Positions 33,610 to 45,564 of a DNA stretch of 64,000 bases are shown in pieces. Under the pieces are notes generated by a model, which was given only the letters and a program-made list of their open reading frames with translations, was not told the DNA's origin and did not search any database. The DNA is taken from the NCBI GenBank assembly GCA_023362775.1, contig JALMGJ010000004.1:79598798-79662797 (forward strand), in the 5' to 3' direction. The first letter of the stretch is position 1. The number at the start of each line of letters is the position of its first letter. The translations under genes were made by a program, and so were the position numbers. Source of the DNA: Charina bottae (lineage: Eukaryota > Chordata > Lepidosauria > Squamata > Charinaidae).

Positions 33610-33825
33610 TGTTATTGTATTATATATTGCATTATATTATATATTATATATTATATATTATTATATATAATATTATATATTATATATTATATATTATATA
33701 TTATATATTATATATTATATATTATATATTATATATTATATATTGCCCAGAGTCCCTCTTTTTGGGGGAGATGGGCGGTGGCAAAATTCAAAAATAAATA
33801 AATAAAAAATAAAAATAAATTCAGA
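33610..33825 (+). mobile_element. L2-group LINE 3' end with TA-rich array
   Basis: A TATATTA-type array (about 33622-33742) leads directly into the hairpin gcccagagtccctctttttg / gggagatgggcgg (33744-33777) and an AAATAAATAAA tail. Same arrangement as in the copies ending at 7724 and 61415. Only the last 200 bp of the LINE remain. Confidence 0.85.
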
Positions 33826-34104
33826 TCATTGAAGAAGACCTGGCTTTTTCCACAGGTGTTAGGACTAGGCTGTTAGCAGACCCAATACATGAGTTTTTGT
33901 GTTATGGGTTATGTCGTATCTTGGATATTGTATTATGAGTATTTTAAATTATATTTTGTTTTGTTTATAGGGGATTTATAAAGTGGTTTTTACTTTGTGT
34001 ACTGGTTGTTAGCCACCCAGAATTACTTAAGATGGGAGGTCATAAATTTTCTAAATCCATCCCTCCCTCCCTCCCTCCCTCCCTCCCTCCCTCCCTCCCT
34101 CCCT
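33826..34104 (+). mobile_element. LINE 3' end, diverged, with CCTC tail
   Basis: Starts with gaagaagacctggcttttt (compare LKTWL/W of L2 ORF2 ends), then a T-rich UTR, gccacccagaattacttaag / gatgggaggtcataaat (an eroded hairpin), and a (CCTC)n array at 34057-34104. Probably an older L2/CR1-group subfamily. Confidence 0.6.
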
Positions 34105-35335
34105 ACAAAAGAGTACTGGGGTTTTAAAGAAAGCTTTGCCAAACATATGTTTATCCATTATTTTTACTACATACTGTACTCTCTTTTGTCTGTCATTTCA
34201 AGACAGCATGCTTAAGGATTCTAAGAGCCTAATAATCAGAGTGATTGACTTTTTATAGTGGTGTGTGAAATTCTTCCTGCTGCACAACCACTCAGTTCTT
34301 CTTTTACCCTGCCTAAGCTTGTCAGCAGCAAACCAAGGAGGATTCCTGAAGAAGAATACTGACAGTAACAATCTTATGTATTGAGATATTGAAAGGAGGG
34401 TTGATTGCTATACACAGGACAGCATCATTCTGAGAGAAATGTATTGATATTATATTTCAGGATAAAATGTACATTTCATTCATTTAAAATATTTATATTT
34501 GGATTAACCCTATTAGGTTTGATAGAAAGTATAGCTGACAAACCCTAGATAGGACTGAACTGTTAAACAATTAAAAATGATTACCCATATAAAGGAAGAG
34601 CCAGAAGTTAATTTTAAAACAAAAAACACAATAATTCTCCTATCAAATTATGTTCTGCCAAAATTATTACTAATTTTTCTGCATCTAGAATTGCATTAGC
34701 CTTTCATTTGTTGCTTCATTTGGCCAACTGAAGTTTAGTTTGTGGTTTCCTGGAATCCCTAAAACCTTTACACATGTATTACTGTCAAGCCTGGTGTAAT
34801 CCATCTTGTATTTGCATTGTTTTTTTTTCCTACCAGATATAAAACGTCGTATTTTTTTTGTTTAAACATTATGTTTGGTTCGCCCTATTTCCAGCCTCTA
34901 AACATAATCTTTCATTTTCCTCCCTGTAGTTTAAGACATGAGTTCTCCAATAACTAGGGAAACTGTACTGGATGATATAACTCTGTTTTATCTGGATTGA
35001 TATTAGTTCATTAATTATCATTTGGCTCTATATCAAAGTCAGGCAACATATTTATGCATCTCTCCTCAAAGTTCTGTGACTCACATAAAATAGCAGCAGC
35101 TCTCCCATCAGGAAGACTACATGACAGCAGTTATCTTTGCTTTTTCAAGCACTCCTTCATAAAGTTCCATCTTTGCTGTTCCTGTTGACTTGCTCTGATT
35201 GAATTTCAAACTTCATATTAGCTCATTCTTTTTTTTCCAAATAGTATATCATCAAGATTGAAAACTATTGCACAGTATTCACAAATACTATGAAAGAAAT
35301 AATTTTTGTAGGCTTCCAGGTAGAGAACATGAAGG
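34105..35335. other. Unassigned sequence
   Basis: Nothing recognised. Confidence 0.5.
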
Positions 35336-36189
35336 ACTAACATGCTTCTGTGCTGTATGGATGATGCCGAGGCAAAGACCAGCAGCTGGTCAGTGAGCCC
35401 AGGCTACCAGAGCTTCTCTGGACAAGGAGAAAGTCACAAGATTACCCACTTGAGCTCTGGAAGGCAGTTCCTTGCAAGAAAACCCACAGGATCTAGAGGG
35501 GACCTGCAGGCAACTTGTGAGTAGAGTGCTGGGAGTTGAAGAAGAAAATATCATGCTTAAGCTTCAAGCAGAGCCTGCCTAAAGTTTGTCCACTCCACTT
35601 TCTAGAGCACATCAGAGTGGAGAAATCTTAAAGTGTATAGAGATCTTCCAAGCTGCAAAGCACCGTAAGACACCCAGTGAGTACACCTTTGACCCATGGA
35701 AATATTAATGTAAAAAGTGAGAAAGCAATTATAAGGATTTAAAAAGAAATAAAACTAAAAAGCTTGCTAAGAGTTTGGAATGCAAAAGTTAAAAAGAGAC
35801 TAAGGGGACAGCTAAATGTAGAATGTTGCTTTATTTAAAGTTCTTTTGAATTAATGAAATAAATAATACATACCCCATGGGAAAGAGGATTATTTAAAAT
35901 TACTAAAGAGAATGATTGGCTGACTTTGCTAAACAAAGAGATAAGTAGAGAAAGAAGGGAAACAGGAAGTTGGGGAAGATCACATGACCACAGATGCATG
36001 GAGTGCCAAAAGGGACAATAGAGTTAAGAATATACAGGGGGGAGGGGGAAAGGCCGCTCTTTTACTTTTTACTTCTCTTTTCTAGTTTACAAATTCGAAA
36101 AAGAAAAATTACTATTACTAGAAAAGCAGCAAAAATTACAGAAGGGAGGAGAGGACCATTTATAGAGGGACAACAAATAACAGAAAAAT

Positions 36190-36963
36190 AAATTACACCA
36201 GAAATTTTTACAAAGGATGTTTGAAGAGTTGGGAAAAAATGTTACAGCATCAGTGACTGTATCAGTTAAAGGAGCTCTGGCTACACTTGAAAGGAGAATG
36301 TAGGAAAGATTTGCAAGTATGGAAGAACAGATGAATAAAAAATTGAAGAATCTCTAACAAACATGAGTGTAGAGGTTAAAGAAATCAAAGAAAAGTAGAA
36401 ATTTTGGAAAAAAAGAGAAATAAATCATGAGATGGAAAAAGATTTAGACAATATAGGACTACTTGAATTAAGAGAGAAAGAATTTTTTTTTAAGAGCAGG
36501 TCCAGAGGAACCTGGTGAAGATATCAGAGAGAGAGAGAGTTATTGAATCTCTAACAATTTTTTTGGATTTGGATGAAAAATATATGGATGCAGAAATGGA
36601 CAAGGTATAGAGAATTAATACAAGATTTGCAAAATTAAGAAAAATACTAAGAGAAATACTTGTGCACTTTGTCAGAAAGAAGACAAGAGACCAGGTTCTA
36701 CAACATTTCAATACTAAGTTAAGAATAAATAATTCAAAAGTAATTTTGCTCAAAGAAACACTTATTAGAATATTGCTCAAAAGAAAAGAATACACCTTTT
36801 TGACAGATAAACAGAAGAGGATACCATTCTGCTGGGACAAATTGGAAGGAGTGATTTTAACCTTTAAGCAACAGAGATACAAACTTAATTCAATCCAAAA
36901 GGCAAGACATTTTTATGAAAGGTTCAAAGAGGAACTGGAGGAGATGCAATTGTACCAAAAGTA
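36190..36963 (+). pseudogene. L1 ORF1 relic (RNA-binding chaperone)
   Basis: Several stops in the first half, which is Glu/Lys-rich and coiled-coil-like (about 36280-36640). The last 100 codons (36662-36963) are open: HFVRKKTRDQVLQHFNTK...ILLKRKEYTFLTDKQKRIPFCWDKLEGVILTFKQQRYKLNSIQKARHFYERF. This matches the C-terminal domain of L1 ORF1 proteins (HF-x-RKETRD pattern, then RIPF-x-W and the YKLNS-like end). Confidence 0.75.
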
Positions 36964-37041
36964 AAAAACTATACAGCAAGATCAGGAAGAGACTACGTTA
37001 GGCACCACAGGTATAGATTTTTCTAAGTTTACAACATAAAC

Positions 37042-40000
37042 ATGGATCTTAAATGCCTAACATGGAATATAAATTGGGCAAACACTCCTCAAAAAATAAA
37101 AAAAGTATTTCACTATTTGAAAAAATTAAAACAGGATGCAATTTGCCTGCAGGAAACACATAAGAACAAAAAAATTTTTTAAAAATATTTGATTTATAAA
37201 AATTTGGAACAAGAATTTTTTTGGCAGGGACAGCCAGAAAATTGTGAATACATAAATTCACAATTACAACCAAAACTGATAATAAATTATGATCATGGAC
37301 AATATGTAGGGGCTGACATTAATTTGAATGAAACTTAAGATTGTGATATTGGGAATATATGCCCCAAATGAAAATAAATCTATATTTTTAAGGGACTTAT
37401 GGGGGGGAAAAAATGAAAATTGGTGTTTTGGGGGAGATTGGAATGGACTAGTTTGCCCACAAATAGATAGAACCTCTGTGAAAGGAATTAAATTAACACA
37501 AGGTAAATTACCAAAAATATTTTTTTGAAATGATGGATAACTTTGAGCTTATAGATACTGATGATATAAAAACAGTGATTCTAAAGAATATACATACTTC
37601 TTTGATGACATAAATCTTTTTCAATAATAGATATATATTAGATTTCTAAGAAACTTGCTACACACATTAACAAAGTGGAGATATTGCCAAAGACTTTTTC
37701 AGATCATAACCCAGTGACTCTAACATACAAGAGGAAAGCTAGAACTTATAGATGGAGGTTAAATGAAACTTTATTACAAAAAGAATCAATAATTGAGGAC
37801 TGTAAAAATAAATTGAAATGATTTTTTGAGATTAAATAAAGGCAATGATATAATGACAGTATGGAATGCTAGTAAAGCCTTTATGAGAGGACAATTTATA
37901 TAGCAAAATACCAAATTGAGAGACAAAGAGAAGAGAAGATGCAAAAGATCTTAAAGGAGATAAAGATGAAAGAGGAAGAACTAAAGTGTCTCACAGCAAA
38001 TTAAACTTTTACAGTGCCAGCTTTCTATGTTAATGATTAAAGAAATGGAAACAAAGATGAATTTTGCAAAACAAAAGAACTTAGAGTCAGCAAATAAACT
38101 GGGGAAATGGTTAGCATATATACTGAGAAAGAAAAGTAAGAAGAAAAAGATATTAAAATTACAAAATGGGAATGCTATGGTAACAGATAATGCAAATATG
38201 CAAAGAATATTTCACTAGTATTATACAAAACTTTGTAAAGGAGAAGAGGTTTATCCAGTAAAAGTAGATGAATATTTAAAGAAACAAAGTTTACCAAAGA
38301 TAAGGGATAAACAAAAGCAGACTAAAACTAAAACACGGAAAGCTCCTGGCCCAGATGGACTGCCAGCCTCCTAGTATAAATATTTTGAAGATGAACTGTT
38401 GCAACCTCTTCAGAAAATGATGAATTCCATTTTGTAAAGGGGAAGGATACCTGAAAGCTGGACAGGTGCAAATATAGCATTAATACACAAAGAAGATCAG
38501 GACCTGACCCTAGCAAAAAAATTATCAACCAGTACCTTTATTGAATAATTATTACAAAATAATTACTATGATTTTAGCTGAAAGGATGAAAAGCATCCTG
38601 CAAGACTTTATACATGAAGACCAATGTGGCTTTTGCCTAAAAGACAGCTGAGAGATACTAGAAATATTCTTAATATCTTAGAATATTTTGAACATCATAA
38701 TGAAAAATAAGCCATGTTGATCAAAAGGATATGGAGAAAACTCTTGATAATTACAATTGGACCTTCCTACTTAAAGTTTTGGAAAATATGGAATTTGGAA
38801 AAAACTTTATTAAAGGGGTGAAATCGATGTATACAAACAGCACAAATAATAGTTAATGGGGAATTGACAAACCCTGCGGAATACAAAAAGGGACACATCA
38901 ATGATGCCCACTTTCACCACTGCTGTTCATTTTGGCTCTTGAAGTTTTGAACAGAGACATAAGACAGGATGGGAGAATAGCTGGGGTAAAGGTTAAAAAA
39001 GAAGTATATAAATTAAGAGCATTTGTGGACAATTTGGTTTTAATTCTGGAAAGTCCTATGGAAGGAATAGATATATTAATGGGAAATTTGAAGGAATTTG
39101 GTGCATTAGCTGGATTTAAAATTAATAAGGAGAAAATATATTAATAAAAAAATGAGGATGGAAGATCAAAAGGAATTTATTGAAAAAAACTGGTTTTCAG
39201 ATGGGAAAAAAGTAAAATACTTGGGCATTGTTATGACTTATATGAACTGTAACTTATTTCAGAATAATTATGTCACGGTATGGAATGAAGTTAAGGACTT
39301 ACTAAGATGGGAAAGTTACAATTATCATTGTTTGGAAGAATTTCTGTGGTGAAAATGAAAGCATTACCTAGAATGATGTTTTTTATTTCAAACAGTACCT
39401 GTTTTGAAAAAATGATGCACCTTTTAAGCAGGCAAAAAGATATATCTACATTTATATGACAGGGGAAGAAACTAAGGGTTAAATATACAATTCTTCAAGG
39501 TGCAAAGGACTAGGATTGCTGGATTTCAAACTGCATTTTATAGCCTGCTGTTTGGTTTGGATGAAAGAGTGGGTGTTGCTGAGAAATAAGAGAATGTTAG
39601 AATTAGGAGGGCATAGCCAGAGATTTGGTTGGCATGGCTTTTTATGGTACCATAGAGTTAAAGTGAATATAGATTTTAAAAATCATTATGTGAGAAGTGC
39701 CATATTAAGAATATGGAATAAATAAAAGTCCAGGCTATGCCTGAAAATACTTTTATTGGTGTCAGCACAAGAGCATTTACAGAACAGAAACAGCAGGCAA
39801 ACAGAAATGATTAACATACCAAGATCTATTAGTACAGGAATATGAAAACTTAAAATGAAGTCAACAGAACAATTGACTCCAAAGGGATTTAGTTTTCAAT
39901 GGTTTTCATATGCACAACTAAAAGAAAGATTTAATATAGATAAAAAGGTACCTGGAATTGAACAAGTTAAGATGGAATTTGAAACCAGGTTATGTACAAA

Positions 40001-40085
40001 TGATGAACATGTGATTGCAAAAATGTATAAACCTTTGTTGAGATTTGAAATGGAAGAACAAGTTAAAATGGGCTATCAGTTATGA
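37042..40085 (+). pseudogene. L1 ORF2 relic (endonuclease and RT)
   Basis: ATG at 37042 opens with MDLKCLTWNINWAN, the L1 apurinic-type endonuclease start. Later pieces in mixed frames: DAICLQETH, IVILGIYAPNENK, GGDWNGLV, FAKQKNLESANKLGKWLAY, RKAPGPDG, LALEVLNRDIRQDGRIAGVK, and the RT active site region LRAFVDNLVLIL (YADD-type motif changed to FVDN). C-terminal piece 39855-40085. Many stops and frameshifts. Inactive. Confidence 0.82.
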
Positions 40086-40094
40086 TAGACTAAA

Positions 40095-40580
40095 GAGGGT
40101 CCAAACCAGTTTCCTAACAAAATGTATGCCTAATGTTGCCCTACATCTGGAGGCAGAGCTCATTGAAAATTGAAATGAGGGCATGGTTATGTGTGTTTAA
40201 ATATTAGCTAAAAGCTCATTTTCAACCTCAGGTCTGACCCTTTTTATTCTGATACATGTATTTTAATTGGAAACATCAAATAGAAGATAAATTCCAAATT
40301 TTGGGATTTTCAAATGAGATGCTGATGTCCCTGCGACAGAACAGGCTATGGCAAATCTCAGACAAAGGATTTTTGATACAGAATTGCAAACAATAAGCGA
40401 TAACTGGATCATAGAAAACTTTACTCTTCCAAACAATAAATTTTGTAGGGCTTTCACATTATTGTGGTTCACTATCCTGCTATTATGTGCTATCAGGATA
40501 AATTCTCGAAAATCTATGCTGAGAAGCATTGCCCTTGTGAAGATGGCAGTACTGAATCACAGACTTATATTTTGTTTCAG
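40095..40580. other. Unassigned sequence
   Basis: Small ORFs only, no motif or repeat recognised. Confidence 0.5.
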
Positions 40581-40594
40581 TATAATCTTTACCA

Positions 40595-40675
40595 TTGGCT
40601 AACAAATGGAGATGAGCACCGGCCCCTAGAGTCAGACACGACTGCACAAATGTGCGGGGGGTACCTTTAAAAAAA
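40595..40675 (+). mobile_element. Sauria SINE 3' fragment with target duplication
   Basis: Only the last 80 bp of the SINE (ggctaacaaatggagatgag to acctttaaa). Perfect 13-bp duplication ataatctttacca at 40582-40594 and 40676-40688, so this is a true insertion of a 5'-truncated SINE and not a deletion remnant. Confidence 0.92.
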
Positions 40676-40689
40676 ATAATCTTTACCAG

Positions 40690-41125
40690 TATTTGAAATA
40701 ATCTACTGATACTTCTTTTGGGCCCATTTCTTGGAAGGACAGAACAATTTTATGCAAAGCTTCTTTTGGCTGATAAAGATCCTAAAATTACTCTTGCTGT
40801 TACCTTTTGCCATTGTAGCTGGTAGAATGTGTGCTTTATTAATAGCAAAGTAGACCAAGTACGATCACAGGCCTTCCTACAGTGTGTTGTATTGGTTTTT
40901 TGTTTTGCTTGAATCCATGACCTACAGTATAAGATAGAAAGAAAAGTATTCATTTTGTTAATTTTTAATTCATATATTTTTTAGTATCCTGTTTTTGTTT
41001 TGACATTGTTGTACCCCACTCATAGTCCATTTGAATTGTGACAGGAACAGGCTATAAATATTATTCAATGAATAAATAAATTTGGCTGACTAATTCAGAA
41101 TATATTATTCTAAACTGTTTGTGTG
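40690..41125. other. Unassigned sequence
   Basis: No feature recognised. Confidence 0.5.
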
Positions 41126-41127
41126 TG

Positions 41128-41129
<2 letters not shown>

Positions 41130-41200
<71 letters not shown>
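41130..41200. repeat. (AC)n(AT)n microsatellite
   Basis: About 16 AC and 19 AT dinucleotides in direct succession. Confidence 0.95.
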
Positions 41201-41204
<4 letters not shown>

Positions 41205-41207
<3 letters not shown>

Positions 41208-41695
41208 ACTGCCTAGTACTGCAAATAAACTCTTATTTCTTATAGTACATAAAATGTTTTCAAAAGTTACCATAAATGAGACACTCAAATTGATAGCTGT
41301 CCCTTGGAGATATGAATGTAATTATGACTGTCAAAGCTGTATTCGCCTCACTGTCAGTCATGGTGATAGAGCAGTGTTTGGCTCTTGAGGATTCCTGCAA
41401 TGCAAAATGTGCCATAGATCAGCCAAAAATCATCTAGAGATTGCATTTGTCATTTCATGACCTTATGGGATAGATGAAGAGATCAATGGGAATTCTAAGA
41501 TTCCATATTTTATAACTATTCCTGCCACCCAAATTATCTGATAAAGAAAAAGTTTGCTAGAAAGCCTCTATTCCCATTTTAAACTAATATAATTCATGTT
41601 AACTTGGCTAACAATCCTTCCCTTCTCTCTTTGTAGAAAAATACTATAATAGGGTTAACTGAAAGAGCAGGTCTATGACTTAAGAGTCTTTATAG
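41205..41695. other. Unassigned sequence
   Basis: No feature recognised. Confidence 0.5.
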
Positions 41696-41699
41696 ACTT

Positions 41700-42438
41700 A
41701 CTACTAGTAAAGCAAGTGGATGCTGTGGCTAGGAGGGCATTTGCCAAGGTCCAGTTGATGCACCAGTTGTGGCCCTATCTGAAATGACAGGCCATGGCAA
41801 TGGTGATTCACAGATTTATCAGCACCCAATTGGTTTATTCAAATGTGCTCCATGTGTAGCTGCCTTTGAAGGCCATTTGGATACTCAATTGGTTCAAAAT
41901 GCAGTGGCTCATATATTGGTGACTCAGATGAGCCATAGCCATATAACATATGCTTTGTTTTCACTAAATTGGTGAACAGTAGTAGTGGTGGTGAAGGGCT
42001 GTTTTTAATCTATAAAGTCCTATGTGGCTTAACAATTAGGTATCTACTTCTACTTTTTTCAAGTAGAAGTGACATACCCAATCTATCCAGCAGGTATACC
42101 TTATTAAACTCTCTTGTTGATCCCAAGAGCCTGTGAACTGAAGGACATGAGAGCCTACAGGCAATGTTTTTTAGTTGCAACTCTCAAAATTTGGAAAGGA
42201 CTCCCTCTCAATGTTAGGATAGCACCCTCACCTTGGAAGACTAAATTACTCTAGAGTACATTTGAGGATTGAGGATTGTTATCACTATGTGTAATTGCAT
42301 TTGTTGTATTTTAACTTGATTATTTTTATTTTATTTATTGTCAATATACAGTATATTTTCTGTTTTTATTTTATGAAATGCCAGGAATCTTTAAAATGGT
42401 GGTATAAAATAAATAAATAAATAAATAAATAAATAAAA

Positions 42439-42473
<35 letters not shown>

Positions 42474-42475
42474 AT
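41700..42475 (+). mobile_element. L2/CR1-group LINE 3' part, old
   Basis: Decayed coding matches: VARRAFAK-like start at 41725, then HLDTQLVQNAVAHILVTQ (41873-41930, compare [11 protein letters not shown]), a trace of the HW-x-PV region, then tattttaacttg, a T-rich UTR, a faint hairpin remnant (gccaggaatctttaaaatgg) and a long AAAT tail (42405-42475). Much more diverged than the nested LINE at 5569. Confidence 0.72.
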
Positions 42476-42479
42476 AGCA

Positions 42480-42870
42480 TAAATAAATGAATTCCTAAGG
42501 CTCCTTGTAGCTGGAATATTACAACAGGATTTATTTCTTTATTTGTAAATTTTAGATGGTCTTTAGTAGAACAAAATCCATACATGCTCCTTTCATGTTT
42601 GTAGACAACTCCAACATTCCATCTAAGACTGTAACATGATGCAATCATGGCTTACATAACAGCCATATCCCTCTATTTTTCTTTTGGACCTTTAGTCCTG
42701 ATGGAGAATTATTGAAAGCCAAACTCTTGCATACTAGCAATACTAGAGTTGACATACTTTGTGGCCCCAGGACAACATGAGGTTCCAGTACTCTGTTTTG
42801 GCAGCACCCAGAGTTTCCATGCAGCTAAATTTTGGAGAAATGATTGCTAAATATGCTACATGTTTTCCTG
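42480..42870. other. Unassigned sequence
   Basis: No feature recognised. Confidence 0.5.
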
Positions 42871-42883
42871 TTCCTTTGATATA

Positions 42884-42948
42884 AAAGGTAAAGGTTCCCC
42901 CCGCACATTTGTGCAGTCGTGTCCGACTCTAGGGGCCGGTGCTCATCT
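42884..42948 (-). mobile_element. Sauria SINE 3' fragment with target duplication
   Basis: Only about 64 bp: aaaggtaaaggttcccccc to ggggccggtgctcatct. Flanked by cctttgatata at 42873-42883 and 42949-42959. A second example of a very short 5'-truncated SINE insertion. Confidence 0.9.
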
Positions 42949-42959
42949 CCTTTGATATA

Positions 42960-43405
42960 GGCAAACATAAAAACTATATTTCAATGTCTAAATTAAGCTA
43001 AACAGATTTTAAAATCGAAGAAATCTCCAAGCTTCTCAACAAAAACAGAAAAAATATAACTTATTGGCTTGCCCATCTATATGACATTATTTCACTTACT
43101 TTGCATCATACCTCTCCCACTATAACTTGCATCCTACTTCCTAAAATATTAGGTACACTTCCAATTACCAACAGATCAGAGTATTAGTAATCTGTGTTGT
43201 GCTTATGAATATCATGACCCTGTAGATGTTTCCTGTGGAAACCATCCACTTCCAGACCTTCCTTCCTATTAAAAAGTGGGAAGCTGGCAAACTGCAAACC
43301 AAAACATCATTATTAGGAGTTTTTTGTACATGCAGGTCTACCAATTTATTTTTGATTGGCCATGTCAAGCATGGCAATATGGAAGAACCAAATAATATGC
43401 ATCAT
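42960..43405. other. Unassigned sequence
   Basis: No feature recognised. Confidence 0.5.
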
Positions 43406-43412
43406 AAGAAAT

Positions 43413-43722
43413 TGTTGTTGTTTTCAGTCGTTTAGTCATGTCCGACTCTTCGTGACCTCATGGACCATAGCACGCCAGGCCTTCCTGTCCTCCACTGTCT
43501 CCCGGAGTTTACTCAAATTCATGTTCATTACATCGGTGATGCTATCTAACCATCTCATCCTCTGCCGTCTTTTGCCTTCAGTCTTTCCCAGCATCAGGGT
43601 CTTTTCCAGTGAGTCCTCTCTTCGCATTAGGTGGCCAAAGTATTTGAGCTTCAGCTTCAATATCTGTCCTTCCAATGAGCAGTCAGGGTTGATTTCCTTT
43701 AGGATTGACTGATTTGACCTCC
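43413..43722 (-). mobile_element. BovB (RTE) 3' fragment
   Basis: Minus strand encodes SNQSILKEINPDCSLEGQILKLKLKYFGHLMRREDSLEKTLMLGKTEGKRRQRM...VHEVTKSRT and ends in the BovB 3' end with a CAACAACAA tail at the left. Flanked by aagaaat at 43406-43412 and 43723-43729. About 310 bp, 5'-truncated; nearly identical in text to the end of the 58005 copy, with a short deletion in the RRRGRQRM region. Confidence 0.93.
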
Positions 43723-43729
43723 AAGAAAT

Positions 43730-45125
43730 ATGTGTTTGTAAAAAGAAACTAATGGAGTCAGACCACTGCAAGAAGTATCTGCAATTACCCATTGCCTTGT
43801 TGTAATGTTATGTGGGAATGAACTTGGGAGATGGGGGGAAGAGATGCTGCCTAGGGAACGATCAGAAAAAAGGAGGAGGCGCAGATGCATAATGGGCACA
43901 GAAAGAAATTCAGAAAGGGATGCTTCCTGACTTATCAGGGTGTACAAAGAGACGACAGGCGATTTGTACTTTCAGACTTGCAAGATTCTATTAATGTAGC
44001 CTTACAATAAAATAGAATTAGCTCATCTGTTCGTGTTTCCAGTCTGGTCAACCTGGGTAGGCTGACACTTGTTCACAAATGTAGTTCATGGGCTTCAGTA
44101 ACATACAGGCTATAATTCTTATATTAAATAGAGAAGTCAAAACTACTGAAATGTCTTAGGTTCTTAATGCTCAAGATATTGGATATTGGAAGGAAATGTT
44201 TTCAGCGTCATAAAATGAGAATTCATTTCTTAATTTATATTATCAAAATACAAGCCAGAGTTAGGTATAACTCCTACCATCTTCAATTTCATTGCTATTG
44301 ATTGCAACAGAGCTTTCTCGGCAATAGTTAAATATTTATCCACCTTGTACATCAATGATAGTACATGAATAAATTATGATTATCCTTATAATTGATAGGT
44401 GGTAACAATAATTTATTTATTTATTTAGCACTATTGTGGTATGTGGCAATTTTTAAAATGATGTTAACATAAAAGAGAGTTTCTTGCCAGGGAATTTGGA
44501 GCGGTTGAAGCAGAAGTTGAGGGGGAAAGCAAAGGATCTGTGTACAAAGCAGGGTTAAGCAAGGTCATATTATTAGATTTGGTGGTTGATAACACTTGCT
44601 TATTCTCCCTGAATCTGCTCAGGATACTTATTTATTTGATTTTAGTCCACTGCAATCCATTGACTTTTGGGAGATTATAATCAGTAATTTACAATAAAAC
44701 ATCCACAGTAAAACAGTCAAATATTAAACTCACAAAAAAACATTAAAGATATGTTTTAACAAGAGCAAGCAAACTATAAAAAATAGCTAATGCATCTAAT
44801 TCATCTGTGAAATTGGATTAAAATTTCAGAACAATTTGTGCCTTGGGAAACTCAAATTGACAATAATAGGTTCATGGTTTTATTACACAAGAAACATTTA
44901 CATGTTCTTTATATTGACCACCAGGAGTTAATATGTAACCAATTTCATCTTTATTGGGAATTGTCATATGTATATAGCCGGATCTTATATTATGGGGCTC
45001 AAACCCTTTACTGGGAAATGAACTCATGGATCTTCTCACTTTATATGACTATATATGGTACATTAGTTTTAGGTGCTATCCAGGTCCTTGTGCCCAGTGC
45101 AGGAAGGGATATATAGAATATATCA
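43730..45125. other. Unassigned sequence
   Basis: No recognised feature apart from short ATTT runs near 44411. Confidence 0.45.
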
Positions 45126-45126
45126 G

Positions 45127-45561
45127 AATAGCATATACAGCCTACCACAAATGCATAATGGAGCAATGACTTTTTCCTTCAAAGTTTAAGAGTCCATTAT
45201 AACCACTAGTGCTACAGTATCCTTTGAAAGTCTGAAGATGTCTTTGTTCAGATCCTCCATGATGTTTGTCAATGTCTTCAAAATATAGCCATTATTTTTG
45301 GAAAGCTCCCCCAACATGCAAATTCTATTAGAGTGGTATATACCATATTTATTTATTTATTTATTTATATTTCTAACTTATATCACCGCCCATCTCCCCC
45401 CATTCCGGAGGGGACTCTGGGCGGTTTACACCAAGCCAGATACTTATTCCCTTAAGTTTAAGAAAGAGATATAGAAGTTACATTCTGTAATGCCTATATG
45501 TAGGAAGTTTTACATGACTCCCCCCCCCCAATTCAGTGTGTGGTAGGCTGTATATGCTATT
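45127..45561. repeat. 23-bp perfect inverted repeat enclosing a 435-bp segment
   Basis: Position 45127-45149 (aatagcatatacagcc...) is the exact reverse complement of 45539-45561 (...ggctgtatatgctatt). Between them lie an L2-group 3' end and unassigned sequence. No obvious target duplication, so I cannot say if these are transposon ends or a local rearrangement. Confidence 0.9.
45345..45436 (-). mobile_element. L2-group LINE 3' end
   Basis: Tail (ATTT)n at 45352-45370, then the hairpin in reverse (ccgcccatctccccc...gactctgggcggttt, 45386-45428). Very short 5'-truncated copy inside the inverted repeat. Confidence 0.8.
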
Positions 45562-45564
45562 GGT

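Larger units (their letters stand above)
35340..40090 (+). mobile_element. L1-type LINE, heavily decayed
   Basis: A probable 5' UTR (about 35340-36190, including a G-rich gggggaaaggccgc stretch), an ORF1 relic, an ORF2 relic with endonuclease and RT, and the beginning of the ORF2 C-terminal part. It stops near 40090 without the last C-terminal region, 3' UTR or poly(A), so the 3' end has been lost. The left boundary is estimated. Compare the second L1 at 47732-50972 on the minus strand. Confidence 0.8.

Noticed and set aside
17361..34104. Regular tandem arrays considered as a CRISPR-like array
   Set aside because: Units are 4-bp microsatellites without spacers.
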